A DNA stretch of 64,000 nt from Chamaea fasciata (lineage: Eukaryota; Chordata; Aves; Passeriformes; Sylviidae), in the NCBI GenBank assembly GCA_029207755.1, contig JARCOQ010000005.1:47333563-47397562 (forward strand), read 5' to 3'. Shown in pieces: positions 13,201 to 23,300 of this stretch (position 1 is the first letter of the stretch; each line of letters starts with the position of its first letter). The translations under genes and the position numbers were made by a program. The notes under the pieces were generated by a model, which had not been told where the DNA came from, searched no databases, and saw nothing but the letters and a program-made list of their open reading frames with translations.

Positions 13201-16118
13201 TTACTGTTACTCTTGGCATGTGAGTATACTCTTACACCTGTGAAGAAAAGTATATTTTCCTTTCCTAAGGCACAAAAAAACCGAACAATGTACTGATATA
13301 AAACTTAATTCCATTTAGGGAAGTAAAGCACCAAAGATGATGTACACACCTAAATTCTGGTGCTGAAAGTCAACTTACAAGAATACTTACAATACAGGTA
13401 TTAGGTTGGAAAAGACCTTTAAGGTCATCGAGTTCAAGCATTAATCTGGCACTGCCAAGTCCTCCACTAAACCATGTCTCCAGGTGCCACATGCACATGT
13501 CTTTTAAATTCCTCCAGGATGTGACTCTACCACTTCTACAAAGCACTCCAGAAAAGGACTACCTTCACTATTAGCTAAACAGCCCATCAAATCAAAATAT
13601 ACAATACTCTTGCATTACAGCAGATGGCTTTAAAAAAAATGGTTTCAACCGTTTCCAAAGATTACTGCTTGAGTGAGCAAGACGGGAAAACCAAAAAGCA
13701 GTTTAAGCAAAAGCAAGCTATTTAAATCCCCCTTATTGCTCCTACATTGCCAGATGAACCACCGTGTAACTGAGCTAGTGATCTGGAAGGGGTGTAAAAT
13801 CCTGCCTCACTCATCAGAGAAAAACATTCTCTGTTGAGAGAGCACAAACTTCTTTGATTACTCAAATTAGAATTGATATTCCTCCCAACAATCAAAATGC
13901 AAATCTCCTAAGCTTCAAAGTACCTCTAGAAGGTCAGATCAAAGACTGCCATATTTAAATAGTGAAGTCTACACAGTTAAATGGTGAAGCCATTCACACA
14001 AGTGAATTTACAAATAACTGAGACAACACATTTAGCAGTGCCAGTATGGCTGTGTTGGGGACAACGAGTAAAAAAGCGACAAATTTGCCTCTTCTGAGCA
14101 TCAGTGTTTTAACTTGTACAATGTTACTCCTGCCTAAAAATAGCTACTACTGGATGCATAATTTCACACTCAGCTGTAATTGGCTGTCCCACAATCTCAG
14201 AGTTCAGAGATTTATTTCCACTTGAAACTGTGTTTTCACTCTTACTACATTACCAATCAAACAAACACCAGCAGCAAACCACAGTGCCTGCCAAAAGCTG
14301 TTGAACTACTTCCCTGGCCCATTTGTTTCTCTTGTCCCTACCACATAATTGCTTTGCACCAGCCCAAACACATGTACTGTAGGGAATTAGAACCAATTAA
14401 GGATCTAACTTCTCTAACCAAAATCTAATCCAAAAAAGGAGTTTATTTTTAGCAGGATCACATCTACAACCCAGTTTGCTCTGCAACGGCACAAAGATGG
14501 ATTATTGCAGAGAAAGGAATGGGCACCTGGGATAGGAAGAGGTTGGACTTTAGCAACCATGCTGACATTTTCCCACTTAAGCTGTTCTATTATTACTAGT
14601 TTTAGAAAGGCTGCCCATACCATCAGGACAGGCTGAGTTGCTTCTCTTGGCAACAACAGCAGCCGACACTTATATGCCTGAACATTTTGCCAAGTAACAG
14701 ACTCAACCATGATATGTCTCTTCCCACAAACAATACACTATAACCTAAGGCAAAATCTGCACTAGTTCTTGTGCAAGATCTCCTTTTATTTTTTTCTAAT
14801 ATTTCCTGTAGAAAACTCCTTCCTCCCCTATTTTTTTTAATTATAAGTCTGCAGATGCTCTTGCATTGTAATTCATAAAATAGTCTTATTTGAACTACTC
14901 CAATTTTCACTTCAACAAAGCAATAGGTTTTTTTAAATGAAGAGTCTTTGCTTTATTACTGCTTTTCTGTGAGGCTACAGGGATGCAATCCATTCAGCGA
15001 GATTAAAAAAAATCTCTGTAGAATTTGTTCCTTGCTAGCCAGAGGAATGGAGGTTTCAGTTCTACTAGCTAGAATTAATAATGACTATTAACTGTCACCA
15101 TTGACATACAAAAAACTTATTTACAGACCTTTTGGCCTATATTCCGATGACAACTGTTTTTCACAGGGTCCTCGTTCTCCTTCTATTAACCTAATGAAGC
15201 TCACCAAGGGTAAATGCAACATGTTGCACCCAACACAGAATCACGGCATAGGCTGGGGACCAAGGGAGCTGCTGGGGAGCAGCTTTCCAGACAAACAGCC
15301 CAGTGTCCTGGCAGACAGGAAGCCGAACACCAGTCAGCAGCACACGCTCACAGCAAAGGCTGCCTACAGACTCCAGGCTCTATTAACAGCTGTAGCCTGC
15401 AGATGCAAGTAAGTGATTATTTAGGCATCTCATAGTCCTTGAGTCCCATACTGTGTGTAGTTTTGGGCTCCTCAGAGCTAGACACTGAAATAGTGAGCCA
15501 CAGGACAGGATGAACGAGAGGCTGAAAGAACTGACCTGGCTCAGTCTTACAAAAAGGAAGGCTAGAGAGAGATAGGGGCCTTGTCTTCTCTAACTACTGA
15601 ATGGCACTATACATAGAAAGCAGGGCAAAATTCTGCAGATATTTCTCTTTCGCCTCTTACACAACACAGCATTAGGAGATGACTGTAATACGTGACCACG
15701 TGTACACCGAGTTACCACAGTCCTCTCTAAACAAGAAGGCCTTGGCTGCCTGACGTGACTCCCCGCCAGGACCAGCCAGGCACAGCGGCAGCTCTGACGG
15801 CGGAGCTCCATGGCCGGGCAGCTCTGCGCGGCCCCAGCCCGTGTACCTCCGCACGGGAGGCGCTCTCACGGCGCCTGCCCGCACACCACGTCCCGCACCG
15901 GGCGCCCCGCAGCCCTTCCCGTTGCCCGCCCGGGCCTCGCCGCCTCGCCACGCCACGCCCGGCCTTCCCAGGGCGGCCGCCCCCGGTTCCGCGGGCACGG
16001 AGGAGAGGCACAGGGCCGCCGGCGGCCGGGGAGCGGGACGGCCGGGGGAAGAGCGGAGAAGTCGCAGCCCCACGCTCAGATGGTTCTTACCCGAATTTAC
16101 CGCCAACGGAGCCGCCAT
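1014..16118 (-). CDS. NUP205: NUP205 gene, 5' part (12 coding exons, 610 codons), truncated by the left window edge
   Basis: NUP205 is a large alpha-helical solenoid nucleoporin. It is a scaffold of the nuclear-pore inner ring, where family knowledge places it in the NUP93 subcomplex with NUP93, NUP35 and NUP155. I identified it by reading the translated exons against the remembered human protein; most blocks are nearly identical (ASLWGPYKDIW, FDIGELAAVELLL, LQRERGLGSEKHRKE, QMGDLLPSTIYIPYLKML). Twelve exons (28, 143, 172, 145, 160, 229, 165, 176, 117, 138, 151 and 206 nt) total 1830 nt, and every junction keeps frame with GT-AG borders. Human NUP205 is about 2012 residues, so roughly the first 30 percent is present and the rest lies left of position 1. 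No frameshift or internal stop is seen. The span given includes introns; each exon is listed separately. Confidence 0.97.
1375..1446. repeat. 36-bp tandem duplication (two copies) in NUP205 intron 11
   Basis: Two adjacent 36-bp units (1375-1410 and 1411-1446) both run from GGGGATTTTTGCTTG to TTTGAGACAG and differ at about two positions. The high similarity points to a recent local duplication. No function is evident. Confidence 0.85.
2032..2182 (-). CDS. NUP205: NUP205 coding exon 11 (residues 492-542)
   Basis: 151 nt, entered in phase 0 and left in phase 1. It encodes VVLSKFVRQMGDLLP followed by TIYIPYLKMLRGLASGPQCA and HYCFSLLKVNGSSH, which is nearly identical to human NUP205. The acceptor is TTCTAG and the donor CATG is followed by GTAAGA. 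Its final G joins the CG of exon 12 to make an alanine codon where human has valine. Confidence 0.97.
3230..3367 (-). CDS. NUP205: NUP205 coding exon 10 (residues 446-491)
   Basis: 138 nt, phase 0 at both ends. The read starts IAELYRKDPFNLELAHEYWC and ends IMGSYLGVAHQRPPQRQ, matching human IGELYKKNPFHLELALEYWC and the tail that follows it. The acceptor is TCTGACAG and the donor CGCCAG is followed by GTTAGC. Confidence 0.97.
4531..4647 (-). CDS. NUP205: NUP205 coding exon 9 (residues 407-445)
   Basis: 117 nt, phase 0 at both ends. It encodes VKQLRNRADEDARMIHMS and ISLRKDLEHLMLL, closely matching human NUP205. The acceptor is CCTGTAG and the donor CTTCTA is followed by GTAAGC. Confidence 0.96.
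6245..6376. repeat. A/C-rich low-complexity tract in NUP205 intron 8
   Basis: About 130 bp consists almost only of A and C on the plus strand, with runs of A broken by CC and CACA groups. It creates a spurious Lys/Thr/Pro-rich open frame that I do not call as coding. It lies between exon 9 (ends 4647) and exon 8 (starts 6961); the rest of that 2.3-kb intron shows nothing recognisable. Confidence 0.85.
6961..7136 (-). CDS. NUP205: NUP205 coding exon 8 (residues about 348-406)
   Basis: 176 nt, entered in phase 1 and left in phase 0. It reads ALAEFTEADEAMAELAIAD, then VFLFLTESVVASENFYQEEF and ends DFLALMPMK. Differences from human (for example N to Y after IAD) are conservative in position. The acceptor is TTGCCCAG and the donor ATGAAA is followed by GTAAGT. 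Confidence 0.97.
7567..7619. repeat. Poly(A)-rich tract in NUP205 intron 7
   Basis: About 50 bp of A runs are interrupted by single T or TTT groups on the plus strand. It could be an old poly(A) tail or a slipped mononucleotide run. No recognisable retroposed body is attached on either side. Confidence 0.8.
7946..8110 (-). CDS. NUP205: NUP205 coding exon 7 (residues about 293-348)
   Basis: 165 nt, entered and left in phase 1. It encodes DLMHRLPLLAERQYIATIH, then WKLPGLQATVRLAWALTLRG and ISQFSDVT, matching human closely. The acceptor is TTGTTGAAG and the donor GACAG is followed by GTAAAT. Confidence 0.97.
8267..8495 (-). CDS. NUP205: NUP205 coding exon 6 (residues 217-293)
   Basis: 229 nt, entered in phase 0 and left in phase 1. 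It starts VSDLIKECRQSLAESLFVW, continues NKDDTLILISYLEKVTVEAD and ends LMALLYCFDVSFLEQGAEDRE. The acceptor is CTTGTAAAG and the donor GTGAAG is followed by GTAATG. The helix-rich content fits the N-terminal solenoid of the family. Confidence 0.97.
9654..9813 (-). CDS. NUP205: NUP205 coding exon 5 (residues 163-216)
   Basis: 160 nt, entered in phase 2 and left in phase 0. The read SQELISLTTRFTNDLMEQGL and NNEFDKLQRERGLGSEKHRK is strongly NUP205-like. The acceptor is CTGTTATAG and the donor AAAGAG is followed by GTAAAA. Confidence 0.97.
10670..10814 (-). CDS. NUP205: NUP205 coding exon 4 (residues about 115-163)
   Basis: 145 nt, entered in phase 1 and left in phase 2. It encodes GEHQQPHFPGLTRGLVAV, then LLYWDGKRCIANSLRALIQS and KTWTLEL, nearly identical to human. 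The acceptor is TTCACTAG and the donor CTCAG is followed by GTCTGT, which is weaker than the other donors of this gene. Confidence 0.97.
11768..11939 (-). CDS. NUP205: NUP205 coding exon 3 (residues 58-115)
   Basis: 172 nt, entered in phase 0 and left in phase 1. It reads PKNVQQHEKIQKASTEGVAI, then LLPEQLIREAFILSDLFDIG and ELAAVELLLA. The acceptor is TCTCTTGCAG and the donor GCTG is followed by GTGAGA. Confidence 0.97.
12964..13106 (-). CDS. NUP205: NUP205 coding exon 2 (residues 10-57)
   Basis: 143 nt, entered in phase 1 and left in phase 0. It encodes ASLWGPYKDIWQTVMNAIWK, then RQPEAVHRLDQVLKKHKSDF and ISLFRNP. The acceptor is CCTCTTCTAG and the donor AATCCG is followed by GTACTG. Its first two bases complete the split codon left by exon 1. 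Confidence 0.97.
13395..13560 (-). mobile_element. CR1 LINE 3'-end fragment in NUP205 intron 1
   Basis: The plus strand carries the reverse complement of a CR1 3' region: GGTTGGAAAAGACCTTTAAG, then GTCATCGAGTTCAAGCATTA and the CACTGCCAAGTCCTCCACTA block. The octamer tail itself is eroded. It is an old, non-functional remnant. Confidence 0.85.
15190..15600 (+). mobile_element. Diverged CR1 LINE fragment in NUP205 intron 1
   Basis: The translated segment LMKLTKGKCNMLHPTQNH resembles the CR1 ORF2 C-terminal motif around LMKFNKGKC-VLHLG. The text further along (TTTTGGGCTCCTCAG near 15462, then GAGAGGCTGAAAGAACTGAC) follows the CR1 order. Several frame breaks and missing blocks show that it is inactive. 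It lies on the opposite strand to NUP205. Confidence 0.75.
16091..16118 (-). CDS. NUP205: NUP205 coding exon 1 (start codon, residues 1-9)
   Basis: 28 nt encode MAAPLAVNS plus one base, matching human MATPLAVNS. The start context CCCAAGATGG has A at -3 and G at +4, a strong Kozak match. The donor TCGG is followed by GTAAGA. In-frame read-through past the donor gives a spurious long frame across the island and was not used. Confidence 0.95.
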
Positions 16119-16121
16119 CTT
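16111..16121 (-). promoter_or_regulatory. YY1-type motif over the NUP205 start codon
   Basis: On the minus strand the start codon lies within AAGATGGCGGC, the classical YY1 core. YY1 sites of this kind are typically found just downstream of transcription starts of housekeeping genes, so the 5' UTR is expected to be short. The motif also encodes Met-Ala-Ala, so coding and regulation overlap. Confidence 0.7.
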
Positions 16122-16347
16122 GGGAAGAGGGAGGCGCGTCGCGGCGCCGGCGCCCGAAGAAGGCCCGGACAAGCCCGAGCCGCGGGGCCGCGCCGGGCGT
16201 TACTCCGCCCCGCTCCCGCTGCCGCTCGCGCTCCCGCTCCCGCTCCCGCTGCCGCGGGGCCGCGCCCCTGAGGACAGTGACAGCGGGGACAGCGGCTCCG
16301 GCGGGGACAGCGGCTCCGGCGGCAGCGTGGACAGCCCCGCGCCCCGG

Positions 16348-16369
16348 CTGATGGGAGCTGTAGTTGCAG
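16348..16369 (-). promoter_or_regulatory. ZNF143/THAP11-like motif upstream of NUP205
   Basis: The minus strand reads ACTACAGCTCCCATCAG, close to the SBS consensus ACTACAATTCCCAGCATGC. It lies about 230-250 bp upstream of the start codon within the CpG island. Such sites are common in bidirectional and housekeeping promoters. The call is motif-based only. Confidence 0.6.
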
Positions 16370-16468
16370 GTTGATGGTTCATCGTGCCGGTCTGCTTCGT
16401 AACCCGTCGAGACGATTGCGGGAAAGGGAGAGCGCCGCGCTTCTGCATTCCCGCCTTCGCTCCTCTGA

Positions 16469-17304
16469 TGTAAATATGTCTTGGTTTGGCAAGGCAGGTA
16501 TCTGCCAGGGAAAGCTGGAGTTTCCCTTGGAATGGAGAATGTAAACCCCTCCCCCCCTCCAAAATATTATAATTTTGCAATTAAAGGCTTTTCCGGAAAA
16601 GATTTGGGAATAGGAATAACAGTTCTTTACTAGAAATATTAAGAATATAAATGTAGTAATGCAATGAAAACAATCAAAGAAAACAAACAGAAAATCCTAG
16701 AAATCCTGAGAGGGTCAGAAAATCCAACCTGACGCCCTGTTGGTCAGGGTGTTGGAAGCAGTCCAAAGTAAGCCCTCCTGGAGCGGCAGATGTGGTTGTG
16801 TTGGAGTAGAGATGGTCCTCGTAGAAAGGGTCCAGTAATGGCAAGATGGGTCCAGTCTTCCTTGGGGAATCCAGTGGAAAATCCTGTGTTATTTGGATAG
16901 GAATGGTTTGGCTGCCCCAACTGGGCGGAGCATCTCACAATGGGATGATGTGCCATGTCATGTCATTGGTGAGCTTTAGTGGCCCATTACCAAAAGATAT
17001 CCCCCGGAGGGTGGAATGAGATAAGGAACAATGCCCCTCCCGGTTTTAACAGCTGGCCCATTATCAGAAGGCAGCCGCCCCCCTCCTCTGTGGAGTTACA
17101 AGACATAAGGAAAACACCTCCCCAACAGGTTTCAACAGCTGGAATAGAATAAAAAAATTTTTGGTTACATAACCCAAGGCAAAATAACACACCGATTCCA
17201 TGCCGTTCAGTTTTCTTTCCCTTTTCCTTTCCACACCACGCTCAAGTGAGTCTTTCCTTCCAAGCCCTGCCCTATAAGCCATTTTTACTGAATATGGCTA
17301 AACA
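16469..17304 (-). mobile_element. Solo LTR of an endogenous retrovirus (836 bp) with 5-bp target duplication
   Basis: The element begins TGTAAATATGTCTTGG and ends GGCTAAACA on the plus strand, and is flanked on both sides by TCTGA (16464-16468 and 17305-17309). A 5-bp duplication suits an ERVL-like class, and no internal retroviral region is attached, so it is a solo LTR. The minus strand is the likelier sense because it carries an AGTAAAGAACTGTTATTCC block resembling a degenerate polyadenylation region; strand confidence is modest. The sequence resembles an LTR family I recall as common in songbirds. It abuts the NUP205 CpG island. Confidence 0.85.
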
Positions 17305-17309
17305 TCTGA

Positions 17310-20300
17310 ATTCAGACACTGCACTAGCAGATACATTTATTACAATAATTTATTTTTTAACTGAAAAAAAGATCACCAGGATGACTCTAGCTTCTCTGGT
17401 TTCTGACTGAAGTCTTAAAAAAATAGAGACAATTTTTGAATGTGAACTAGGGTTTACAATCTTGTAAAAGGGAGGGAAAAATGAACAAACAACAAAAAAA
17501 CACCACCAGCTGTGATAGGAGTTATTCTGTGAAGAAAGCTACATTTAAACTCAAAGTGCAAGTTCAATGTCCAAGAAAGAAAAAAAAAAGTACCAAGCAT
17601 GAAGAAAAGAAAAAAAAAAAAAAGAGGCATGTTTATACACTCATATTTCTGGAGCTGAGGAACAAATATCAGTATCTTAGAAGCAGTCTGTGTCTGAAAT
17701 CAACTTACCATTCTCTGTCCCAGCAGTAATCAACATCCTTACAGAAATGCCCTCCTGAATTACCTTTAGGACAAAAGATTGCACCAAAAGTACTAATTTT
17801 TAGTTCCAGTAGTTTTCCCTCTCGAACCTTATTAAACCAGTGTTTCATGGTTGCAAAACCATGTTCAATGAACTATGGGAACCATGGGAAATTGGCAAAA
17901 TAACTATCTTTGCTTCTGTCGGTCTCCCCTATAATGGGATGGCAGAAGGGGTAATAGAAAGAGCAGTGCTCCTGGGGTGAGTGTGAATTGGCAAGGCAGC
18001 TGTAAGAAAAAAGAGACATAAAACAGAGAAACTGTTTCACTTAGTCAGAAGAGGAGAGAGAAATGGGTATTTTAGAAAAGTTGGGGGGGGCGGAGGGGAT
18101 GGTTCCCAGAGTCCAATAGATGAATCTGTTCTCAATAATTTGGCCTAATTTGTTGATTCAGTCAAAGACCCCATATTTCTTTGGGATTTACCTTTTCCTG
18201 GTCTTAGCCATGAACAGACTAGACCTATAATAATGAGAATGATAGTGAATTGTTCATGTTATTCTAGGAAATAAAGAATAACAGGCAAGAGGTAAAAGTA
18301 GAAAATAAGTGCAGTTAATCCCCAAGCAGCTGAACTAAAGCAACCTTGGTACCTGGGTGGGGCATTCCTGTATCCTCTCCTGAGCATCCTTCCCCGCAAA
18401 GCTGTAGTTCTGCTCTCATGCTGCCCACATGCCACCCCAAGACCCATGACTATGAAAGGCAGGTATCATGATAAACTTGGAGATGCACGTGCTGATCACC
18501 TGGCCACGGCAAATGTGATGGATAGCTTGAGGTTTTGCTTCAGTCTTTCCTTCCACAGCGATTCTAATTTTGATCTTTTTCCTTTATACATTCCTTGATC
18601 TTCACAAAGTTTATGAGCCCTCTAGAATTTGATCAGATTAGATTGGAATTGACTCAGAAATTGCAACAGGTTCAAAAGTTATTGAAGAGGTTTGGCTTAC
18701 AGTGTGATTTCCTAAGCTGTGTTTCCTTAAGAAACTTGAAGTTTTAGAGAAAAATAAATAATTGATTAAAAAAAAAAAAAAAGCCTTTCCCAGGCATTAA
18801 GAGCTGTCATATTTTTTTGGCATTCAGATACAGCCAGATTGCACCCACTTTTTTTGAACTCTGTTGAAGGAAAAAATCCTTTCTAACCACTGCAGATTTA
18901 GTATTTTAAATTTCCAGATAATTCTGTCCTCTCCTTGCCAATTGACCTAGGGTCACATATCAACAAGGAAAAAAAAAAGACAGCCTGAAATAGTGGATGG
19001 CAAGGGGTAGGTCATTGGGCAGCTGAACTTCAGAAGAAAAAATACCACTTTTAGCTTAGGCTGCACGGCATTCATTATATTCTTTCTCTGTTAGCAATGT
19101 GATATTTTAATGCAAAATAGTTGTCACAGTTCAGCTCCTAGTATGGATGAAGTAAGAGAGGCACCTAGATACACCATACCATACATTCTGCACATATTTT
19201 TATTGGCATAACTGCATCCATCCATCCATGCTTTAATAAGTAGGGAAGTCCATGAATAGTAATTCTTGCTTGTTCTTGCTTTATTTGGTGTCCTTTAATT
19301 TAGGTTCCCATTGTTTACCCAGGATTACGGGCTGGTTTGGTAGTCTATTTTTGACAAGTCACTATAGGGAAAGAATACCTCATTCCTCTCCCTAACAATA
19401 GTTCTCAGCAAGTTCTGCGACATAGATGGGTTCAAGAAGGGACACCAATGGCTTTCATCCCTAATTAGTAGACAGAAATCTTGTGAAGTATCAAAGGCAG
19501 GCTGACACTAAATACCTGGGATGGATATTCATCCCCCTGGATTCCAGGGAAAGGAGGTTCTGAATTGCCTGTAGGGTAGTGAATTCTGCTCGTGTGGTGA
19601 GAAACCTACATTAATTTCTATAGGTGGCAATAACTCTTAGTAATAATTAAAATGAGCTGCACAGTGGGAACCTACTCCCTGAAACTTGTAAGTGGTTTGT
19701 GATGTACTACAGGTGTAACATTCTTCATTTTGATATTTAGTGGTTCACAGTCAAATCATACATCAAGATACGAAGATAACGATGATGATGATATAATTTA
19801 CTCTCTTTACATGTTATTATTACCAGGAAGAATAATTAGCCAAAAAAAAAGGGGTATTTTTCAAATGCCTAGGAGGCCCTGCTTAATTTCCTACCTTTAA
19901 TCTTCGGTGTCATTATGATCACATCCTTCACATCTCCATCACATGATGGAGAAAAATCAAAAAAGGCTTTTCTGCATTGCAGCTGAAACTGAAAAAGTTG
20001 CCTTGTAGAAGTGCGTCTGCATAAATAGACCACTCCTTGCGTTGTGAAATATGCCTCTTTCCCAAAAAGTCAAAAACATTTCTGGCTACTGATTAGACCA
20101 TGAAACTTCCTGGAGCTCTTGTTTTGACTGACACTAACTCTATGCATCTGAGCTTACTGTTCTGTAAGAATGGGTATAGCATCTCACAGCAGGCCTGGAA
20201 TCTCAACTGAATGGATCTTCAGCCCGGCCCCATCATCTGAACAGAGGAAAAAGAATGTATTTTTGTGTTACGTTAGTTGGTGGAATAAAAAATCCTGAAT

Positions 20301-23300
20301 TATCTTACTGTGCTGGCTAAATTTCCTAGAAACTTCCTAACTGGCTATAACCCTGTCTTTGCTGCAAAAAGCATGCTTTATACATGGATATAGTTAGCTT
20401 GGCATCAAATCTTAGAAAAAAGTCTGAGACCTTTCTATGCAGCATTTCTCAAGGAAATAACTTTGTAATTTTCTCTGTCTTCCATCCTAGATATTTCTAG
20501 TGTCACCATGGTATCTAAGCTCATCAAAGAAACTGTGTGAGGTTGTCACTAGCTTTTGTAAAGTGGTTTATCTAGTCAAAAGCAACAATGAGCTAAATGT
20601 TCTCAAAGTTATATGAACACCTTCCTTGGGATTAAGGAGCAGGGGGAGATGAACAACAGCAAGCACTGCCCTTCTGTGTAGGTGAGGACAGTTAATGCCT
20701 ATAGGCATCTGACCAGAAATTAATGCCTTGATAATCAATATCCTGCTTGTCAGTTGGGTCTTTTTGATCCTTGTCCAGGCTTCGGAGGTAAAATGAAAAT
20801 ACTGTTCTTGGCTCTGTGATGTATTTGAGTTATTTTTTCCCTAATTCCTGCTTTGGAGCCCTTAAAACTATCTTTCTTGTTTCTCTTTCTTCTCTGTTCT
20901 GGAATGAAGAATAGCCTTTCTTTTCTTGTAATAATTTCTCTATTCAGCTCCTGAGGGCAATGAGGCAGTTACCAGCCCAGAAGGTGATCTGATTAGTGTA
21001 ACAATGTTGCTGCTAGTAATTTACAACATGAGGTGCAGAAACCTACAATCAAGGAAATGCTGGAAAAACAAAGCATAAGCAAAGTGGAGATATTTGATAT
21101 AGTAAATAGAAGTCTTGGCACATCAACTGCCTTATTGATATTCATTCTGTTCAGGGATTTACATATCAGATTTAAGGATGGTTGATGTTTTTGCAAGTTG
21201 CCAGTTTGGCTTATTCAGGCTTTATCCTGTAATTCACTCTCAGTTCTTTCTAAAGCATGTTGTATATATTCTGCAGCTGACTTCTATACTTCTTTCATCC
21301 TTTTGGGTTCCCATCCGAGAATGGGTGGGCTGGAATAGGTGCAAAGCTACGAGAGTGTAATGAGTTCACTTGGGCAACACTGAAGACGGGTAAAGTTGCA
21401 CAAAAATCTCTGTGCTATTAATGTAAAGCAGAGGGCTACTGTAACTAGATATAATGCAAGAAATGGGAGAGGGAGTAAATTTAAGCTAAATTGAAATAAA
21501 TCATCGCTTTATACTTACAAACTGAGTGAAAGGAACCAATGAGCTTCAGGAAAAGGGTGTCTTGCAACGCCATCTCTACTGCAATGTAAAATTGCTTCAC
21601 AAATTATGTTGCCATTTTGTTAATTATCTTCCCAGCACTGTCCACTTCTTTGGAGCTCTCTGGGCAGAAGACAAGAAGCGTCATGTACACAACAGATGTA
21701 TGCAAATTATAGCTTATGCATTTCTGACAATTTGTTACTGAAATACTTTCACTGTCATGATGCTCTAACTTACTTGAAAAAAGCTCTGTTCGAATAGGTA
21801 GCATAAGAAGGGATTTGCTTTCTGCTCCAGTCTATTTTTTGTTTCATTTAAGTTTGCTGAGAATCAGGAAGAATTATGTTCAGGAGCAAGAATCTAAAGG
21901 ACATAGACTGAACAAATTCAAGTTCTGGAACAAGAAATTGTATTAATTGGTGCTGATGTCAAAATATTTCAGTGGAAGTCACATGTCTGTTAGTCTCCTC
22001 CTGCTGTATTTGCATCACTCAGCTGCATTCCTAGGCATCTGCCTGTTAAGAATATAATTTTGTTTTTCTTATGCATCACTCTGAGTCCTCTTTAATGAGC
22101 AGTCTGTCTGCAGAAACAAGTAGTTATGGTGAGGTCCAGCCCAGGAGAAGCTTGAGGTACTGACTCATTCTGAAACACTGAGGGAAAGGTTTGCTTGCAG
22201 GTATATTTAGACTATACCTACACAAGGACACTAAGCTATGAGAAACCCCTAAAAATTAGGTGGCCATAGTTCTAATGAGGATTTGATTATGCCTTTTGGG
22301 TGTCTTAGTTTGACATTGTTTTATACTGGATGATGATAAATGTGTTTCAAAGTATGTTTTCCCAGAACATCTCAGAAAGTCTAGTGTCAGTTTTGAGGCG
22401 AGATCCAAAGAACATTACAGGGAAGATTGATGCCTCCCTTTCACTGGAAGAGTTCAGATTACTTGTTCACGTTGTGAGAGGCTTGCTAAATTATTCCCTC
22501 CCAGCTTAATATACAACTGCTACCTCCTGTCAATGTTGGAGGGGTCTTTTGCATTCTATGTTCTCAGTCTCTTGTTAGTGACACTTAATTTTGTGAAAAC
22601 TTCCACCAGATATGCAACTGGAACCTACCAGGGAATGGGGCAGAGAAAATCCCACCTTTCAAAAAGCTAATCTGACCACCAGGTAAGAATATTTCTCTTG
22701 TAATTTGTCTCAGTGATCAAGTCTTTTTGACAAACACATCAGCATATGTTTGAGTCAAATAATAATTCACTTTCTTTTCATAAAAAAAAAAATAAATTAT
22801 GCGTTAACTACTTTGGAGAGTTCTTGAAAGCCTGAGCCATATGTTAAAGTGAACTGCTAGCTCTGTCAACCTAACCAGCTATAACCTTTTTCTTTTACAG
22901 ATATTCCAAACCTAGGGAATCTGTATTCATAGAGTGGATTTTTTTTCTGATCTCAGCAAGAACAAAATCATGCTTTTATTTTCATTGATCACAGCTATTC
23001 TTTCAATACTTTCTGTTTTGTTTGCCTTCTCAGATAAATCAGTGAGTCATATAGCCCCAGTGCTCTCAATAAGCTGATTTCTTATTTGAAAGTTGTCTTT
23101 TCTCTCTATTCATGGCTCCATGAAATAATGATCCAACTTCAAGTCTTGTCTCACATAAACTTTCATGCATAAAACAAGAAAAGAACTTTTTGAGGAGCTA
23201 GTATCCCTCTAGAATTAGCAGCTTACTTCATTTCTAGGAATCTCTGTCTGTAAGGAGCTTAATTCCTCTTTAAATACTGTGCAAACACAAATTTGTACAA

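Larger units (their letters stand above)
15740..16450 (-). promoter_or_regulatory. NUP205: NUP205 CpG-island promoter
   Basis: About 700 bp of very GC-rich, CpG-dense sequence surrounds the NUP205 start codon, in contrast to the AT-rich flanks. It contains CGCTCC-type hexamer repeats (about 16205-16258), an 18-bp GGGGACAGCGGCTCCGGC-like repeat (about 16285-16335), a ZNF143/THAP11-like motif and a YY1-like motif. I see no convincing TATA box. Long open frames across it on both strands are GC-driven shadows. Confidence 0.9.

Noticed and set aside
15672..16580. Long frames on both strands over the NUP205 CpG island
   Set aside because: They are composition-driven shadows. The real coding part is only the 28-nt exon 1 with the conserved MAAPLAVNS start.
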